Assembly (NCBI GenBank): GCA_030180135.1
Contig: CM058239.1
Location: forward strand, 109,711,318-109,775,317
Origin: Orychophragmus violaceus
Lineage: Eukaryota; Streptophyta; Magnoliopsida; Brassicales; Brassicaceae
DNA: 64,000 nt
Direction: 5' to 3'
Below the pieces are notes generated by a model that searched no databases, was not told the origin of the DNA, and saw only the letters and a program-made list of their open reading frames with translations. Each line of letters begins with the position of its first letter. Positions within the stretch are counted from its first letter, which is position 1. A program made the translations under genes and the position numbers. Shown piece by piece: positions 22,840-34,625 of the stretch.

Positions 22840-23524
22840 TGAAGGATTATGCGTTTTTCCATGGTTCAATTCTCAGATTGCAACCTAGCACATAATCTTA
22901 AACAGATCTAGGTTCTTGTAATCGAATCATAAAACAAACCTGATCTTTACCTTTGCAGCGGAATGATTGGTGGTAATGACAAGATCAGATTAGAACAGAT
23001 GAATACCTGTTCCTCCTTGGTATCCACACTCTTACAAGCAGGGGATGGCTGCTAGACCGGATGGAATCAAGACAGAGAGAGAGACGATTGGGAGGAGAGA
23101 GAGCCGCGGCCACAAGCTCAAAAAAACGCCAACCAAAAGAATGCTAGGGTTTCTCAACCCTTGTTGCAATCTTATTTCACTAATGGGCCCAAGTTTAATT
23201 AATTAATTAAACTAATGGCTCATTAGTCTTTTGGGCCCAAGACACAAATCAGACAAAAGCCCATTTGTTGTCTGCCCAACTCTCTGTACAAATACAGTAA
23301 ATGCCTTAGCATCTTACCGTATTAATTCCATCTTAACTTTCCCGTTAGCTATGGTGTGTGACCCTTTGGGATCATACAATACTGGTAATAAGTCCTAAAC
23401 TTATAGATCAAGAGCGGACTCTAGCAAGCCATCATGATCACCCAGTATTTATGACTTATGTCTGATCTCGACATTTATCATACTTTCTAGAGATAGTACA
23501 GTAGATTTCAGGACATTCCCAACA
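22840..23524 (-). repeat. Composite C, middle LTR
   Basis: 685 bp, plus-strand limits TGAAGGATTATG and ACATTCCCAACA. It is preceded on its left by a primer-binding site and followed on its right by an inverted polypurine tract (ATCTCCCACTTGTAC), so it is shared by two units. I see one difference from the LTR at 37225-37909. Confidence 0.9.
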
Positions 23525-23885
23525 ATCTCCCACTTGTACTGGAATCCTACATTCCCTAGTCCTTTTGTCTCAATATCTCGATCTGGCATAAGGCAAGATG
23601 CGTGTCATCCTTATATAGCCAGACCATGTTCATCGGACCAGATTTGATACTGACAATGCAAACGACTTGGGCAAGTCCGTTTGGGAGTGGCCACTCTCTT
23701 ACCAGCTATCAAGTCTCCGATTGGCCTAGAGATATTACCTCCGTTAAACGGCAGGGACAAATCCCATCTTGTTCCATTACTATGAACTACACGCTTCATA
23801 ATACACCCAACCAAGATCCTTATAGCCCCCAGTTACGAAACAGCGTTAGACAATGATCAAAGTGCATCAATCCATGTGCAGCCAC
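23525..23885 (-). other. Composite C, 3' untranslated region (part 1)
   Basis: This begins with the inverted polypurine tract and resembles, inverted, the 3' regions of elements A and B. It ends at GCCAC (23881-23885), the target duplication of element B. Confidence 0.8.
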
Positions 23886-24520
23886 TGTTGGAATTGTGTC
23901 CAGTAATCTCGGTACTGTCTCTAGAAAGTAAGAGTATGTCAATGATCAGACATAAGTCATATAATACTGGGGGTCATGATGGCTTGCTAGAGTCCGCTCA
24001 TGATCTATAAGTCTCGGACTTATTGCCTTTATTATATGATCCCATATGGGTCACACGCTTAAGCTAACAGGAAAATGTGTAGGAACGGTTTAACAGAAGT
24101 ACGGTAAAAGTGCTAGGCATTTGTCGTACTTGGAGAGAGATTAATGGGTCTGATTAAATCCAAGGGATTTAATCAGATTGGCATTTGGGCCCAAAAGCCC
24201 AAAAGGGAAAGAGAAGGGTTTTAATGAATTAAAAGCCAACTCTCTTTCTCCTCTAACCCTAACCCAGCCGCGAGCCTCTCTCCCTCTCTGCGCCTCCTCT
24301 CCTGCTCGGTCTAGCAGCCATTTCCCGTGAAGCGTGTGTGAGCCTTTGGAGGATCCATCTCTCGGTGGTTCTGCTGATCTCAAGCCATACCTTCTCTTTC
24401 CGCTGCATAAACAGGTATAAGGTGAGATCTGATATGTTTCTATTCAAGAGAACCTAGATCTGCATGTTTAGGTTGATATGAATCTAAGAATTGAATCAGG
24501 ATCAACTAAACAATCCGTCA
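23886..24520 (+). repeat. Element B 5' LTR
   Basis: 635 bp, starting TGTTGGAATTGTGTCC and ending CAATCCGTCA. The first 300 bases closely match element A's LTR, but the TCGATCGA palindromes and TATATAAA segment of A are replaced here by different sequence. Confidence 0.93.
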
Positions 24521-26168
24521 GTGGTATCAGAGCTATTGGTTCTGGTTTTTCTTGTTTAGATTCATGTTTAGGATTGTTTTTCTTGTTTAAAAAGTGTTTT
24601 GAATCAATCTACTGATAAGATAAATCACTTAAGAAACAAGAATTAAACCCTAAACACACTAATGAAATCGCAAAACAAGCTATATGACTTGTTTTGTGAT
24701 CGGCCGATGGCTTGGATGCATGGATCGATCATGGATCGATCGCATGATCAGCCGATCGACCGTGTGCGTGATGATGGCCGATCGCTTGCGTGAGAGGATA
24801 AGCAAGCAATCGTGTGGATCGATCGAGCGGATCGGATGGACCGAGCTGTGATCGTCCCGCGATAGTCTCGGCCAAGCATCGTCCCGTCCCGAGCTCGTCC
24901 GATCATCGTCCCGTTCAGCTTGCATCCCGATCGCGTGAGGCTCGGCCGTCCGTGGATCGTGGATCGAATGCGGCTGGTCGAAAGTGATCGAGAAGCTAGG
25001 TCACACCGTGATCGGTTCGTGACCAATTCGGTTCGGTTCGGTTTAAAATTTGATTAAAAATCAAAACGTCACGGTTTAATAAACAGATTTAATAATTTTA
25101 TTAAGTCTGGTTAAACCGGGATAAGAAATCCAATGTCGAAAGAATTATTGGATTTTGTGCCTAAACCAGGATTTTCTAATTTGATTTGGTTGGACCAAAT
25201 AAATTGAGAAAATCCGGTTTAGTAAATAACCGGTTGACAATTGTGGTCATCGTAGTAATTAAAATTTGGTTAGACCAATTTTAATGAACCAGACCGGTTA
25301 TGTCATTTAATTGGACAATTGGGTCATGTCTTGGACATGGACAAATTCTTGGGCCTCGGGCCAAGAAGTTAAAACAATTGAGCCAATTATTTGAGTCTTT
25401 CTTCAGATTAATTTAAAATTTATTTTATAAAATTATAAATCGATTTTAAATTAAAGTTTCCGAAATTTTGAAATTAGAAAGTTTCTTAAAATAGAAGTTT
25501 CTAGATTTGCGGGTTTTGGATTTTAAGAAATTTCTAAAGTTAGAAAGTTTTCGTTTTTAGAAAGTTTCCAATTTTAGAAAGTTTCCAAAAATAGTAGGTT
25601 TCCAAAAATAGAAAGTTTCCCGAAATAGTAATCTTCTATTTTGGGAATGAAATTTTAATAAACCTACGAACCTCAAATAATATCAAGCGTTGGATGTCTT
25701 GTCCAGGCTATGTCAGCTGTCGAAGCCCATTCAATTGTATTCATGGCCTTACAGTGTGAGGGTGTCTACTTTTGCGTGGATAAGACGGTTTGTGATTCAT
25801 AAATGTCATTGGGAGTCCCAGACATTAATGATTACATGACTGTATAGTCTGGTTTTCTTGACTAGGCCATCGGGAGTCCCGGGCCTTGAGACATCAGAGT
25901 GGATTGGGCCTCGGGCCCAGATTCACAACCAAGAGTTATATCACGGATATAATTAGCCGATATAGGGCTTACCGATATAAGCTAAAGTTGGGTGACGGCC
26001 AGTGGCCCACTTTAATCTTAGTTATATGTGGATCTTGGAATCATTATATTCTATTGAGGGTAACTTAGGTTATTGAATATAATGCATGATTGATCATATT
26101 AAGTTTAATACAAGATTAATCATATTGAACATTTTAACTAATAACCTTTTTATCTATATATTTCAGCT
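24521..26168 (+). other. Element B leader with primer-binding site
   Basis: It starts with TGGTATCAGAGCT (24522-24534), complementary to initiator methionine tRNA. A block at about 24700-24970 is rich in GATCGATC words, and the remainder closely matches A's leader. The gag-pol ATG is at 26169. Short open frames here are not genes. Confidence 0.82.
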
Positions 26169-29100
26169 ATGACTACTACAAGCACACAAAACACATTCTC
26201 AATCCGGTCTGTTCTCGAGAAGGAGAAGCTGACTGGAACGAACTTCCTGACGTGGTCAAGGAACTTGAGGCTGGTCCTCAAGCAGGAGAAGAAGGATTAT
26301 GTCCTTCGTGATCCTCTCCCCGAGAGGCCTGCTAACAATGCCGCCAGGACTCTGCATAATGCTTGGGAAAAGCATTCGTCAGATGAAAATGATGTGTATT
26401 GCCTTATGTTGGCGACAATGACTGCTGAGCTGCAAATGCAGTTCGAGAGTGTGTTGTCACCAATTGAGATAATGGCAAGCCTGAAATCGCTTTTTCAGGA
26501 GCAAGCAAGGACTGAGAGGTTTCAGACTGTTAAGAACCTCTTAGACTGTAAGTTGGCTGCGAATGCGGCAGTGAGTCCTCATGTCTTGAAGATGATGGGT
26601 TATCTCGATCATCTTCAGAAACTCGACTGCCCTATCAGCCAGGAACTTGCCTGCGACATCATTCTGCAGTCATTACCTGCAAGCTATGATCAGTTCATTC
26701 TGAACTTTAACATGCATGGCTTGAGTAAGACATTGCCTGAGCTTCACGGAATGCTCAAGACTGCAGAGCCCAACTTGAGGAAAACCGCCAAGGACCCCAA
26801 TGTGCTTATGGTGCAAAAGGGCAAGGGGTTTAAGAAATCCTCTGCTAAGGATAAGGGAAAGGCCAAGGCTGTCCAAGTCGCGGACAAGGACACGCCAAAG
26901 CCCAAGCCCAAGTCCAAGGCTGGGCCAACTGACATATGCAGGTTCTGTAAAGAACCAGGGCATTGGAGGAGAGAATGTAAGAAATTCCAAGAAGGTCTAA
27001 AGGAATTGAAGAAGAAGACTCTCGAGACTTCTTCGACAGGTATTTTTGTTATAGAAGTTAATACGACTACTTCTGATAATACCTCATGGGTTATGGATAC
27101 TGGTTGTGGGGCTCATATTTGTACTAATATGCAGGCACTCAGCAACAGTAGAAGGCTGAAGCAAGGACAAGTGGAGCTACGAGTTGGGAATGGAGCGAAA
27201 GTTCCAGCGCTAGCTGTAGGCACATACTTGTTGTCTTTACCTTCGGGATTGATTTTAGAACTCAATAATTGTTATTTTGTACCTGCTATAAGCAGAAATA
27301 TTATTTCAATTTCTTTGTTGGATTTGGAAGGTTATGATTTTTCAGTTAAGAATAAATTATGTTCCTTCAATCGCAACAATTTGTTCTATGGTTCTGCCCC
27401 TCTTACGAATGGGCTTTACATACTCGATCAATCCGCGCCAATTTATAACATTAATACCAAACGGTTCAAACCTAATGAGGAGAACCGAACGTTTCTATGG
27501 CATTGTCGTTTAGGGCACATCAGCGAGAAACGCATCAAGAGGCTCCATTCGAATGGACTTCTTGGCTCATTTGACTTTGAGTCATGTGAGAAATGCGAAT
27601 CCTGCATGATGGGCAAAATGACACGGGCCCCCTTTAATAAACCTAACGAGAGGGCCAGTGACTTATTGGGCCTGATACACACTGATGTGTGTGGCCCAAT
27701 GTCCACAAATGCAAGAGGAAACTATCAGTACTTCATTACCTTTACTGATGATTTCAGTAGGTATGGATATGTTTATTTGATGAAACATAAGTCTGAATCT
27801 TTTGAGAAGTTCAGAGAATTCCAAAATGAAGTACAGAACCAACTTGGCAAAAGCATTAAGGCTCTTCGGTCCGACCGAGGAGGAGAATACTTAAGCCAAG
27901 AATTCAGTGATCATCTAAGAGAGTGTGGGATCGTATCCCAACTCACTCCTCCCGGAACACCTCAATGGAATGGTGTGTCTGAGAGGAGAAATCGGACCTT
28001 ATTGGATATGGTTCGATCTATGATGAGTCACACAGACCTTCCAATATCCCTTTGGGGATATGCTCTGCTAACAGCAGTGTTCACTCTAAATAGAGCGCCA
28101 TCGAAAGCAGTAGCAAAGACACCATATGAATTATGGACTGGAGTGGCTCCAGTGCTGTCTTATCTTAGAATTTGGGGTTGTGAAGCCTATGTCAAGAGAT
28201 TAATCTCAGACAAGCTTACACCAAAGTCTGATAAATGCTACTTCATTGGTTATCCGAAGGAAACCAAGGCTTATTACTTCTATCTACGTTCCGAGAACAA
28301 GATCTTTGTTGCCCGGGATTGTAACTTTCTTGAGAGAGAGTTTCTCTCTAAGAAAGACAGTGGGAGTAAGGTACTGCTTGAAGAAATTCAAGATGAACAG
28401 GATACTGCTCAACCTAATGAGGAAGAGCAGCAGGAGGACCTACAAGAAATTGTAGAGCCTGAACCTGTAGTACCTGAAGTTCGAAGATCCGGGAGGATCC
28501 GTCACGAACCCGAGAGATATCAAGGATTCCTCGTGACTGACTGTCATGATCTTATGATCATTGATGGTGATGAACCATCGAACTTCAATCAAGCCATGAT
28601 GGGCCCAGATTCCTCTAAGTGGCACAAGGCCACTGATTCCGAAATGGACTCCATGTCGGTCAACCAAGTGTTTTCGTTGGTTGACTTACCCGCTGGTGTA
28701 AAAGCCATCGAGTGCAAATGGATCTTCAAGAAGAAGATTGACGTGGATGGAAATGTCCAGATTTATAAAGCCAGGTTGGTGGCAAAAGGTTTCAGACAAG
28801 TTCACGGTGTGGATTACGATGAAACCTATTCACCAGTGGCTATGATGAAATCTATTCGGATTCTTCTAGCAACTGCAGCTTTTCATGATTATGAAATTTG
28901 GCAGATGGACGTGAAAACCGCCTTCCTGAATGGAATTCTGGAAGAGGATGTGTATATGACACAACCTGACGGTTACATAGATCCAAAGAATGCTGGGAAA
29001 GTATGCAAGCTTCATAAATCCATTTATGGATTGAAGCAAGCATCGAGGAGCTGGAATCTTCGTTTTGATGAAGCGATCAAACAATTTGACTTCATCAGAA

Positions 29101-30146
29101 ACGAAGAAGAACAATGCGTGTATAAGAAAACTAGTGGGAGCAAGATAGTATTTCTTATTCTGTATGTTGATGACATACTGCTTCTCGGAAACGACATTCC
29201 AATGCTGAAGTCCGTAAAGGACTGGCTTGGAAGTTGTTTTTCCATGAAAGACATGGGTGAAGCCGCATACGTTCTTGGAATCAGGATCTACCGGGATAGA
29301 TCTAGAAGGCTGATAGGCTTGTGTCAAGACTCATACATTGACAAAGTCCTACAAAGATTCAGCATGAAAGATTCCAAGAAGGGCTTCACGCCAATGGTAC
29401 ATGGCACAACGCTAAGCAAGAAGCAGAGCCCTACGACGGCTGCTGAGCTTGAGCGCATGAAGAATATTCCTTATGCATCTGCAATAGGATCTGTCATGTA
29501 TGCCATGATCTGTACTCGTCATGATGTTGCTTATGCATTGAGCATGACGAGTAGATACCAGTCAAATCCAGGTGAAAACCATTGGATTGCCGTAAAGAAT
29601 ATCTTGAAGTATCTAAGACATACTAAGGATAAGTTCTTAGTGTACGGTGGAAGTGATGTGCTTAAAGTCAGTGGATTCACGGACGCAAGTTTCCAGACAG
29701 ACCAAGATGATTTCCGGTCACAGTCCGGTTATATCTTTTGTCTGAATGGCGGTGCAATCAGTTGGAGAAGCTCCAAGCAAGACACCGTTGCTGATTCCAC
29801 TACAGAAGCTGAATATATCGCCGCCTCAGAAGCTGCGAAGGAAGCTGTTTGGATACGAAAGTTCATTATTGAACTAGGTGTGATACCAGATGCGGCTGAG
29901 CCTCTAGCACTGTTTTGTGATAACAATGGTGCTATTGCTCAGGCAAAGGAACCAAGATCACACCAGAAATCCAAGCATGTTCTAAGAAGATTTCACTTGA
30001 TACGTGACATCATTAATAGAAAGGAAGTCAAGATCAGCCGAGTTCAGACAGATGATAACGTCGCTGATCCGTTGACAAAGCCACTCCCAAGGCCTAAGCT
30101 CGAGTTTCTGACTGAAGCTGTAGGCATTAGAGACATTGAAATGTAA
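26169..30146 (+). CDS. Copia gag-pol polyprotein, 1,325 aa
   Basis: One frame encodes all the proteins a copia element needs. Gag is at about residues 1-300, with a CCHC knuckle CRFCKEPGHWRREC near 257. The aspartic protease has its active site WVMDTGCGAHIC near 308. Integrase has an HHCC domain (HCRLGHIS near 443 to CESCMMGK) and the catalytic triad HTDVCGP, RSDRGGEY and NGVSERRNRT (about 504, 569 and 604). Reverse transcriptase runs from ECKWIFKKKI (about 848) to the YVDDILLL box (about 999). RNase H has FTDASF, STTEAEYIAA and FCDNNGAI (about 1170-1251). Length and order are normal for plant copia, and no frameshift or stop is seen. The polyprotein is cut by its own protease and acts in cytoplasmic particles, with integrase acting in the nucleus. 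Confidence 0.96.
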   Translation: MTTTSTQNTFSIRSVLEKEKLTGTNFLTWSRNLRLVLKQEKKDYVLRDPLPERPANNAARTLHNAWEKHSSDENDVYCLMLATMTAELQMQFESVLSPIEIMASLKSLFQEQARTERFQTVKNLLDCKLAANAAVSPHVLKMMGYLDHLQKLDCPISQELACDIILQSLPASYDQFILNFNMHGLSKTLPELHGMLKTAEPNLRKTAKDPNVLMVQKGKGFKKSSAKDKGKAKAVQVADKDTPKPKPKSKAGPTDICRFCKEPGHWRRECKKFQEGLKELKKKTLETSSTGIFVIEVNTTTSDNTSWVMDTGCGAHICTNMQALSNSRRLKQGQVELRVGNGAKVPALAVGTYLLSLPSGLILELNNCYFVPAISRNIISISLLDLEGYDFSVKNKLCSFNRNNLFYGSAPLTNGLYILDQSAPIYNINTKRFKPNEENRTFLWHCRLGHISEKRIKRLHSNGLLGSFDFESCEKCESCMMGKMTRAPFNKPNERASDLLGLIHTDVCGPMSTNARGNYQYFITFTDDFSRYGYVYLMKHKSESFEKFREFQNEVQNQLGKSIKALRSDRGGEYLSQEFSDHLRECGIVSQLTPPGTPQWNGVSERRNRTLLDMVRSMMSHTDLPISLWGYALLTAVFTLNRAPSKAVAKTPYELWTGVAPVLSYLRIWGCEAYVKRLISDKLTPKSDKCYFIGYPKETKAYYFYLRSENKIFVARDCNFLEREFLSKKDSGSKVLLEEIQDEQDTAQPNEEEQQEDLQEIVEPEPVVPEVRRSGRIRHEPERYQGFLVTDCHDLMIIDGDEPSNFNQAMMGPDSSKWHKATDSEMDSMSVNQVFSLVDLPAGVKAIECKWIFKKKIDVDGNVQIYKARLVAKGFRQVHGVDYDETYSPVAMMKSIRILLATAAFHDYEIWQMDVKTAFLNGILEEDVYMTQPDGYIDPKNAGKVCKLHKSIYGLKQASRSWNLRFDEAIKQFDFIRNEEEQCVYKKTSGSKIVFLILYVDDILLLGNDIPMLKSVKDWLGSCFSMKDMGEAAYVLGIRIYRDRSRRLIGLCQDSYIDKVLQRFSMKDSKKGFTPMVHGTTLSKKQSPTTAAELERMKNIPYASAIGSVMYAMICTRHDVAYALSMTSRYQSNPGENHWIAVKNILKYLRHTKDKFLVYGGSDVLKVSGFTDASFQTDQDDFRSQSGYIFCLNGGAISWRSSKQDTVADSTTEAEYIAASEAAKEAVWIRKFIIELGVIPDAAEPLALFCDNNGAIAQAKEPRSHQKSKHVLRRFHLIRDIINRKEVKISRVQTDDNVADPLTKPLPRPKLEFLTEAVGIRDIEM

Positions 30147-30996
30147 TCTAAATTTGAGTGGGAGTTTGAGGGCTTTTATTTAGTTATTTGATATGTTCTT
30201 GTAAAACATTCTTATGTTTAATGAAATTATTATTTCAAGATTATTTTAACTGTGATGAAATAATCGTTCCAAAGTGATATAAACCATTTTATAGGTCATC
30301 GAAGTAAGTGACTTGATCTTGAGTCATCAAAGTCATTTAGCTTGATCATGAGACCCTATATTTGATAGATGGATTATATCATCCTGTCCCTAGTCGAAGG
30401 TTGTTGAAATTGGAACACCAACAACCGTGTGAGACTGGATTGGTATGTGACTTATGACAAAGTCTCCGTGTGTCATAGATGCGCGGCATCAAAGTCAGTA
30501 CATAGGTGTATGTGGGGTACATACGACCGGACAAGACCCGCTTATAAGAACTCTTCAGGATATTTATATCTGTGTCATAAGAGATTCTTACTACGACTAT
30601 AGAGTATAGTCCTTAGACCTGAGTTCGCATGCATGTGACTGCACATGGACTGATGCACTTTGATCATTGTCTAACGCTGTCGTTCTGCGATAGTTATAAG
30701 GACCTTGTTTGGGTACATTATGAAATGAGTAGTTTACAGTGATGGAACAAGACGGAATTTGTCCCTCCAATATAAATGGAGTGAATATCTCTAGGCCAAT
30801 CGGAGATTTGAATACTGGAAAATGCATGGCCATGCTCAAACGGACTGTCCCGAGTCGTTTGGATTGTCAGTATCGAATCAGAGTCCGATGAACAAGATTA
30901 GGCTTTATAAGGATGACACTAATCTTGCCTTATGACTAATCGAGATATTGTGACAAAAGGATTATGAATACAGAGATTCCAGTACAAGTGGGAGAT
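30147..30996 (+). other. Element B 3' untranslated region and polypurine tract
   Basis: An 850-bp non-coding tail ends AAGTGGGAGAT immediately before the 3' LTR. It is highly similar to 18600-19488 of element A. Confidence 0.85.
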
Positions 30997-31631
30997 TGTT
31001 GGAATTGTGTCCAGTAATCTCGGTACTGTCTCTAGAAAGTAAGAGTATGTCAATGATCAGACATAAGTCATATAATACTGGGGGTCATGATGGCTTGCTA
31101 GAGTCCGCTCATGATCTATAAGTCTCGGACTTATTGCCTTTATTATATGATCCCATATGGGTCACACGCTTAAGCTAACAGGAAAATGTGTAGGAACGGT
31201 TTAGCAGAAGTACGGTAAAAGTGCTAGGCATTTGTCGTACTTGGAGAGAGATTAATGGGTCTGATTAAATCCAAGGGATTTAATCAGATTGGCATTTGGG
31301 CCCAAAAGCCCAAAAGGGAAAGAGAAGGGTTTTAATGAATTAAAAGCCAACTCTCTTTCTCCTCTAACCCTAACCCAGCCGCGAGCCTCTCTCCCTCTCT
31401 GCGCCTCCTCTCCTGCTCGGTCTAGCAGCCATTTCCTGTGAAGCGTGTGTGAGCCTTTGGAGGATCCATCTCTCGGTGGTTCTGCTGATCTCAAGCCATA
31501 CCTTCTCTTTCCGCTGCATAAACAGGTATAAGGTGAGATCTGATATGTTTCTATTCAAGAGAACCTAGATCTGCATGTTTAGGTTGATATGAATCTAAGA
31601 ATTGAATCAGGATCAACTAAACAATCCGTCA
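30997..31631 (+). repeat. Element B 3' LTR
   Basis: 635 bp, equal in length to the 5' LTR, with two visible base differences. It is followed by the target duplication GCCAC. Confidence 0.93.
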
Positions 31632-31636
31632 GCCAC

Positions 31637-34625
31637 ATGCATGCGAACTCAGGTCTAAGGACTATACTCTATAGTCGTATATGAGAACCTCTTATGACAC
31701 AGATATTAATATCTTGTAGAGTTCTCATCAGCGGGCCATGTCCGGTCATATGCTCCCCTACATATACCTATGTGTCGACTTTGATGCCGCGCATCTATGA
31801 CCCCTCGAAACTTGGTCATAAGTCTCAACACAATCTAGTCTCAAGTGGTTGTTGGTGTTCCAATTTCAACAACCTTCGACTATGGACACTATGATTTATG
31901 TCATTTCGTTAAATATGGGGTTTCAGGATCAAGTCTTACTCATGTACTTCGATGGCCCATATATAATGACATGAATCATTTTGGAACGATTATTTATATC
32001 ACAGTTAAAATAATCCAGAAATCATAGATTTCATAAACATAAAATATTATGTTTACATGAACCTTTCAAAACAACTAAGTAAAGCCCTTTACAAACTCCC
32101 ACTGAAATTAAGACTACATCTTAATTTCACTCATCCTACAGCTACAGTCCGCGACTCGTGCTTAGGCATAAGGAGTGGCTTTGTTAATAGATTAGCAACG
32201 TTCTCATTCGATGAAACTTGCTTATCTACTTAACACCTCTGTCATTTATCTCACGGAATAGGTTATACCTACCCTTAAGGTGTTTGGACCTCTGATGTGC
32301 AGCTAGTCTCATCTATGCTGGGAATCACATCAAGTTCAGTGATGAACTCTTCTTTCCAAACAACCTCTTTCGCCGCTTCTCAAGCTGCGAAATGTTCAGC
32401 TTAAGTCATGGAGTCAGCAACAGTGCCTTGCACCGCCAGACAGACACAAGATATAACCGGACTGTGACCGGAAATCATCTTTGTCTGTTGGAAACTTGCC
32501 TTTCAGACTCTACCAACTTGTAGCACCTCACTTTCTCTGTAAATCAAGAACTTATCCTAAGTATTTTCCAAATACTTAAGGATATTCATTACGTCTATCC
32601 AGTGATTCTTTGCTGGATTTGACTGGTCTTTACTTGTCTTGCTTAACATTAAAGCAACATCAAAACAAGTACGTTTCATGGCATGCATGATATATCCAAT
32701 TGCCGACGCATATGGAATCTTATCCATGCATTCAAGCTCAGCAGATATCGTAGGACACTGTTTCTTGCTTAACGTAATGCCATGTGACATTGGCATAAAA
32801 CCCTTCTTGGATTGCTGAAAACGTGTAGGACTTTGTCAATTTAAGAATCCTGACTTTGTCCTACCAGCTCTTTTGGATCTTTAGATCCAAATCCAAGAAC
32901 ATATGTGGCTTTACCCATGTCAATCATAAAAACAACTCCCAAGCCAGTCCTTTACCGACTGCAGCATTGGAACGTTATTTCCGAGAATCAGTATGTCATC
33001 GACATACACTATGAGAAATGCAACATCGCTCCCACTTATCTATTAGTAAACGCACAGTTCCACTTCGTTCCTGTTCAAGTCAAAACCTTGACTACTTCAA
33101 CAGAACGAAGATTCCAACTCCGATATGTTTGCTTCCATCCATGAATGGATCGATGAAGCTAACTTACACACAATATAATTTTTCGGAGTCCGGGCTCACT
33201 TTCGCTTCTGTGAATTTCGCAGGTTCGTCACTTTCAATGATCATCAGATCATGGCAATTAATCACGAGAAATCACTCTCGGATTAGTGACGGATTCAATC
33301 AGATCTGCGAATTTCAGGCTCTACAGGTGTAGATTCTACATAAATCTGTAAATCCATCCGCTGCTCTCCCTCAACAGGTTGAGCAGCCTCCTGTATTTCT
33401 CGAATTTCTTCGAGTTATACTTTTACTCCCACTGTTCTTCTTGGAAAGTAACTTTCCTTTTAGAAAACAGAATTCCGAACAACCAAACTTCGTTTTCGGA
33501 ATGGACGTAAAAGGTAACAAGCCTTGGTTTCCCTAGGACAACCAGCGAAGTAGCACAACTACAAATACTCAGTAAAGACGAATTTGGATCATTTCCAGTC
33601 CACATTTATGTGGTGTCTTTCAACTGATATTGGTGGAACTATTTCAGCGTAAACTTAGATATTTCTAGAGCGTTATTCTTAAAGAATATCATGGAAGATT
33701 CGTGTGACTCATCTTTAATCATTTCTAATAAGATCTGATTCTTTCTCACAGAAACTCCTCAAGGTTTTCAGGAGAAATGAGCTGTGAAATGACTTCACAC
33801 TCATTCAGATGATCACACCATCAATGACTTAAGTATTCTCACTCGTGATCTAATCCAGAGTCTCAATACTTCTGTCACTCAGATTCTATACCTCATTCTG
33901 GAACTCTTTCGACCATTTCAAAGAATTCCGACTCGTGTCTCATCAAATGAACACAGTCATACTCACTGAAGTAATCAGTAGAGACAATGAAGTACAGGAA
34001 ATTTTCTCTGGCATTACTGCTCATCGGGCCACATACATGAGTATGTTCAAGGTCCAATAAGCCTTTGGGCTTTTCTCTAGCTCTGCTAAGATGGGCCCTT
34101 TGTCTTTTGGTCCAGTAAGCAGAATTCAAGTCTCATAAGATATCCAATCAAATGAGCCCAAAAGTCCATAACTATGGGATTTCTGAATCCGACTCACTCT
34201 ATGTGACCAAAACATTTACGCCAAGAAAAATCAGGTTTAATTCATCAGATTTAAACCAATTCGGTATTTATGTTACATTTAGGCACTCTTTGGTTTAAGA
34301 TATAAAACCCATTCCTTGAATAGGGTGCTACAATTAATATTTCATTAAGATCAAAAGAACAAAACTTGTATTTTATCAAAATGAAAAACATTCAAATTCT
34401 TACAAGAAAATGAAAGACAACTCTGCTTGAAGCAGGTACATTGTAGCAATTACTTAATACAAAACCAAGCCTCAAAGGCATCTACAAGTGAAAACTCTAC
34501 GGCTGAGGCAGCATCCATAGCTCCTTCCAGACATGCAGTTCCACTTGTCCTTCCTTCAACGTTCTACTGTTGCTTAGGCTCTGCATATTATAACAAATAT
34601 CAGTGCCACAACCAGTATCCAATAC
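31637..34625 (-). pseudogene. Composite C, 3' region and decayed pol
   Basis: Inverted counterpart of 16140-18990 in element A. It includes 3' untranslated sequence (31637-32100), then remnants of RNase H, RT and integrase with many stops, for example a minus-strand piece AELECMDKIPYASAIGYIMH near 32700 and HTHVCGPMSSNAREN near 34030. Near 34500-34625 a single protease active-site segment (VLDTGCGTDIC) follows the gag stop. No functional pol can be made. Confidence 0.8.

Larger units (their letters stand above)
23886..31631 (+). mobile_element. Copia element B: complete, potentially autonomous
   Basis: A 7,746-bp Ty1/copia element with two 635-bp LTRs differing at two visible positions. It has a primer-binding site (24522-24534), one uninterrupted gag-pol frame, a polypurine tract at about 30986-30996, and the perfect target duplication GCCAC (23881-23885 and 31632-31636). 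It lies inside composite C and is therefore younger than C's insertion. No coding defect is visible, so it is a candidate for current activity and a likely protein source for element A. Confidence 0.95.

Noticed and set aside
24141..24447. Antisense frames in element B LTRs
   Set aside because: They are present in both LTRs with the same small differences as the LTRs, so they are not independent genes.
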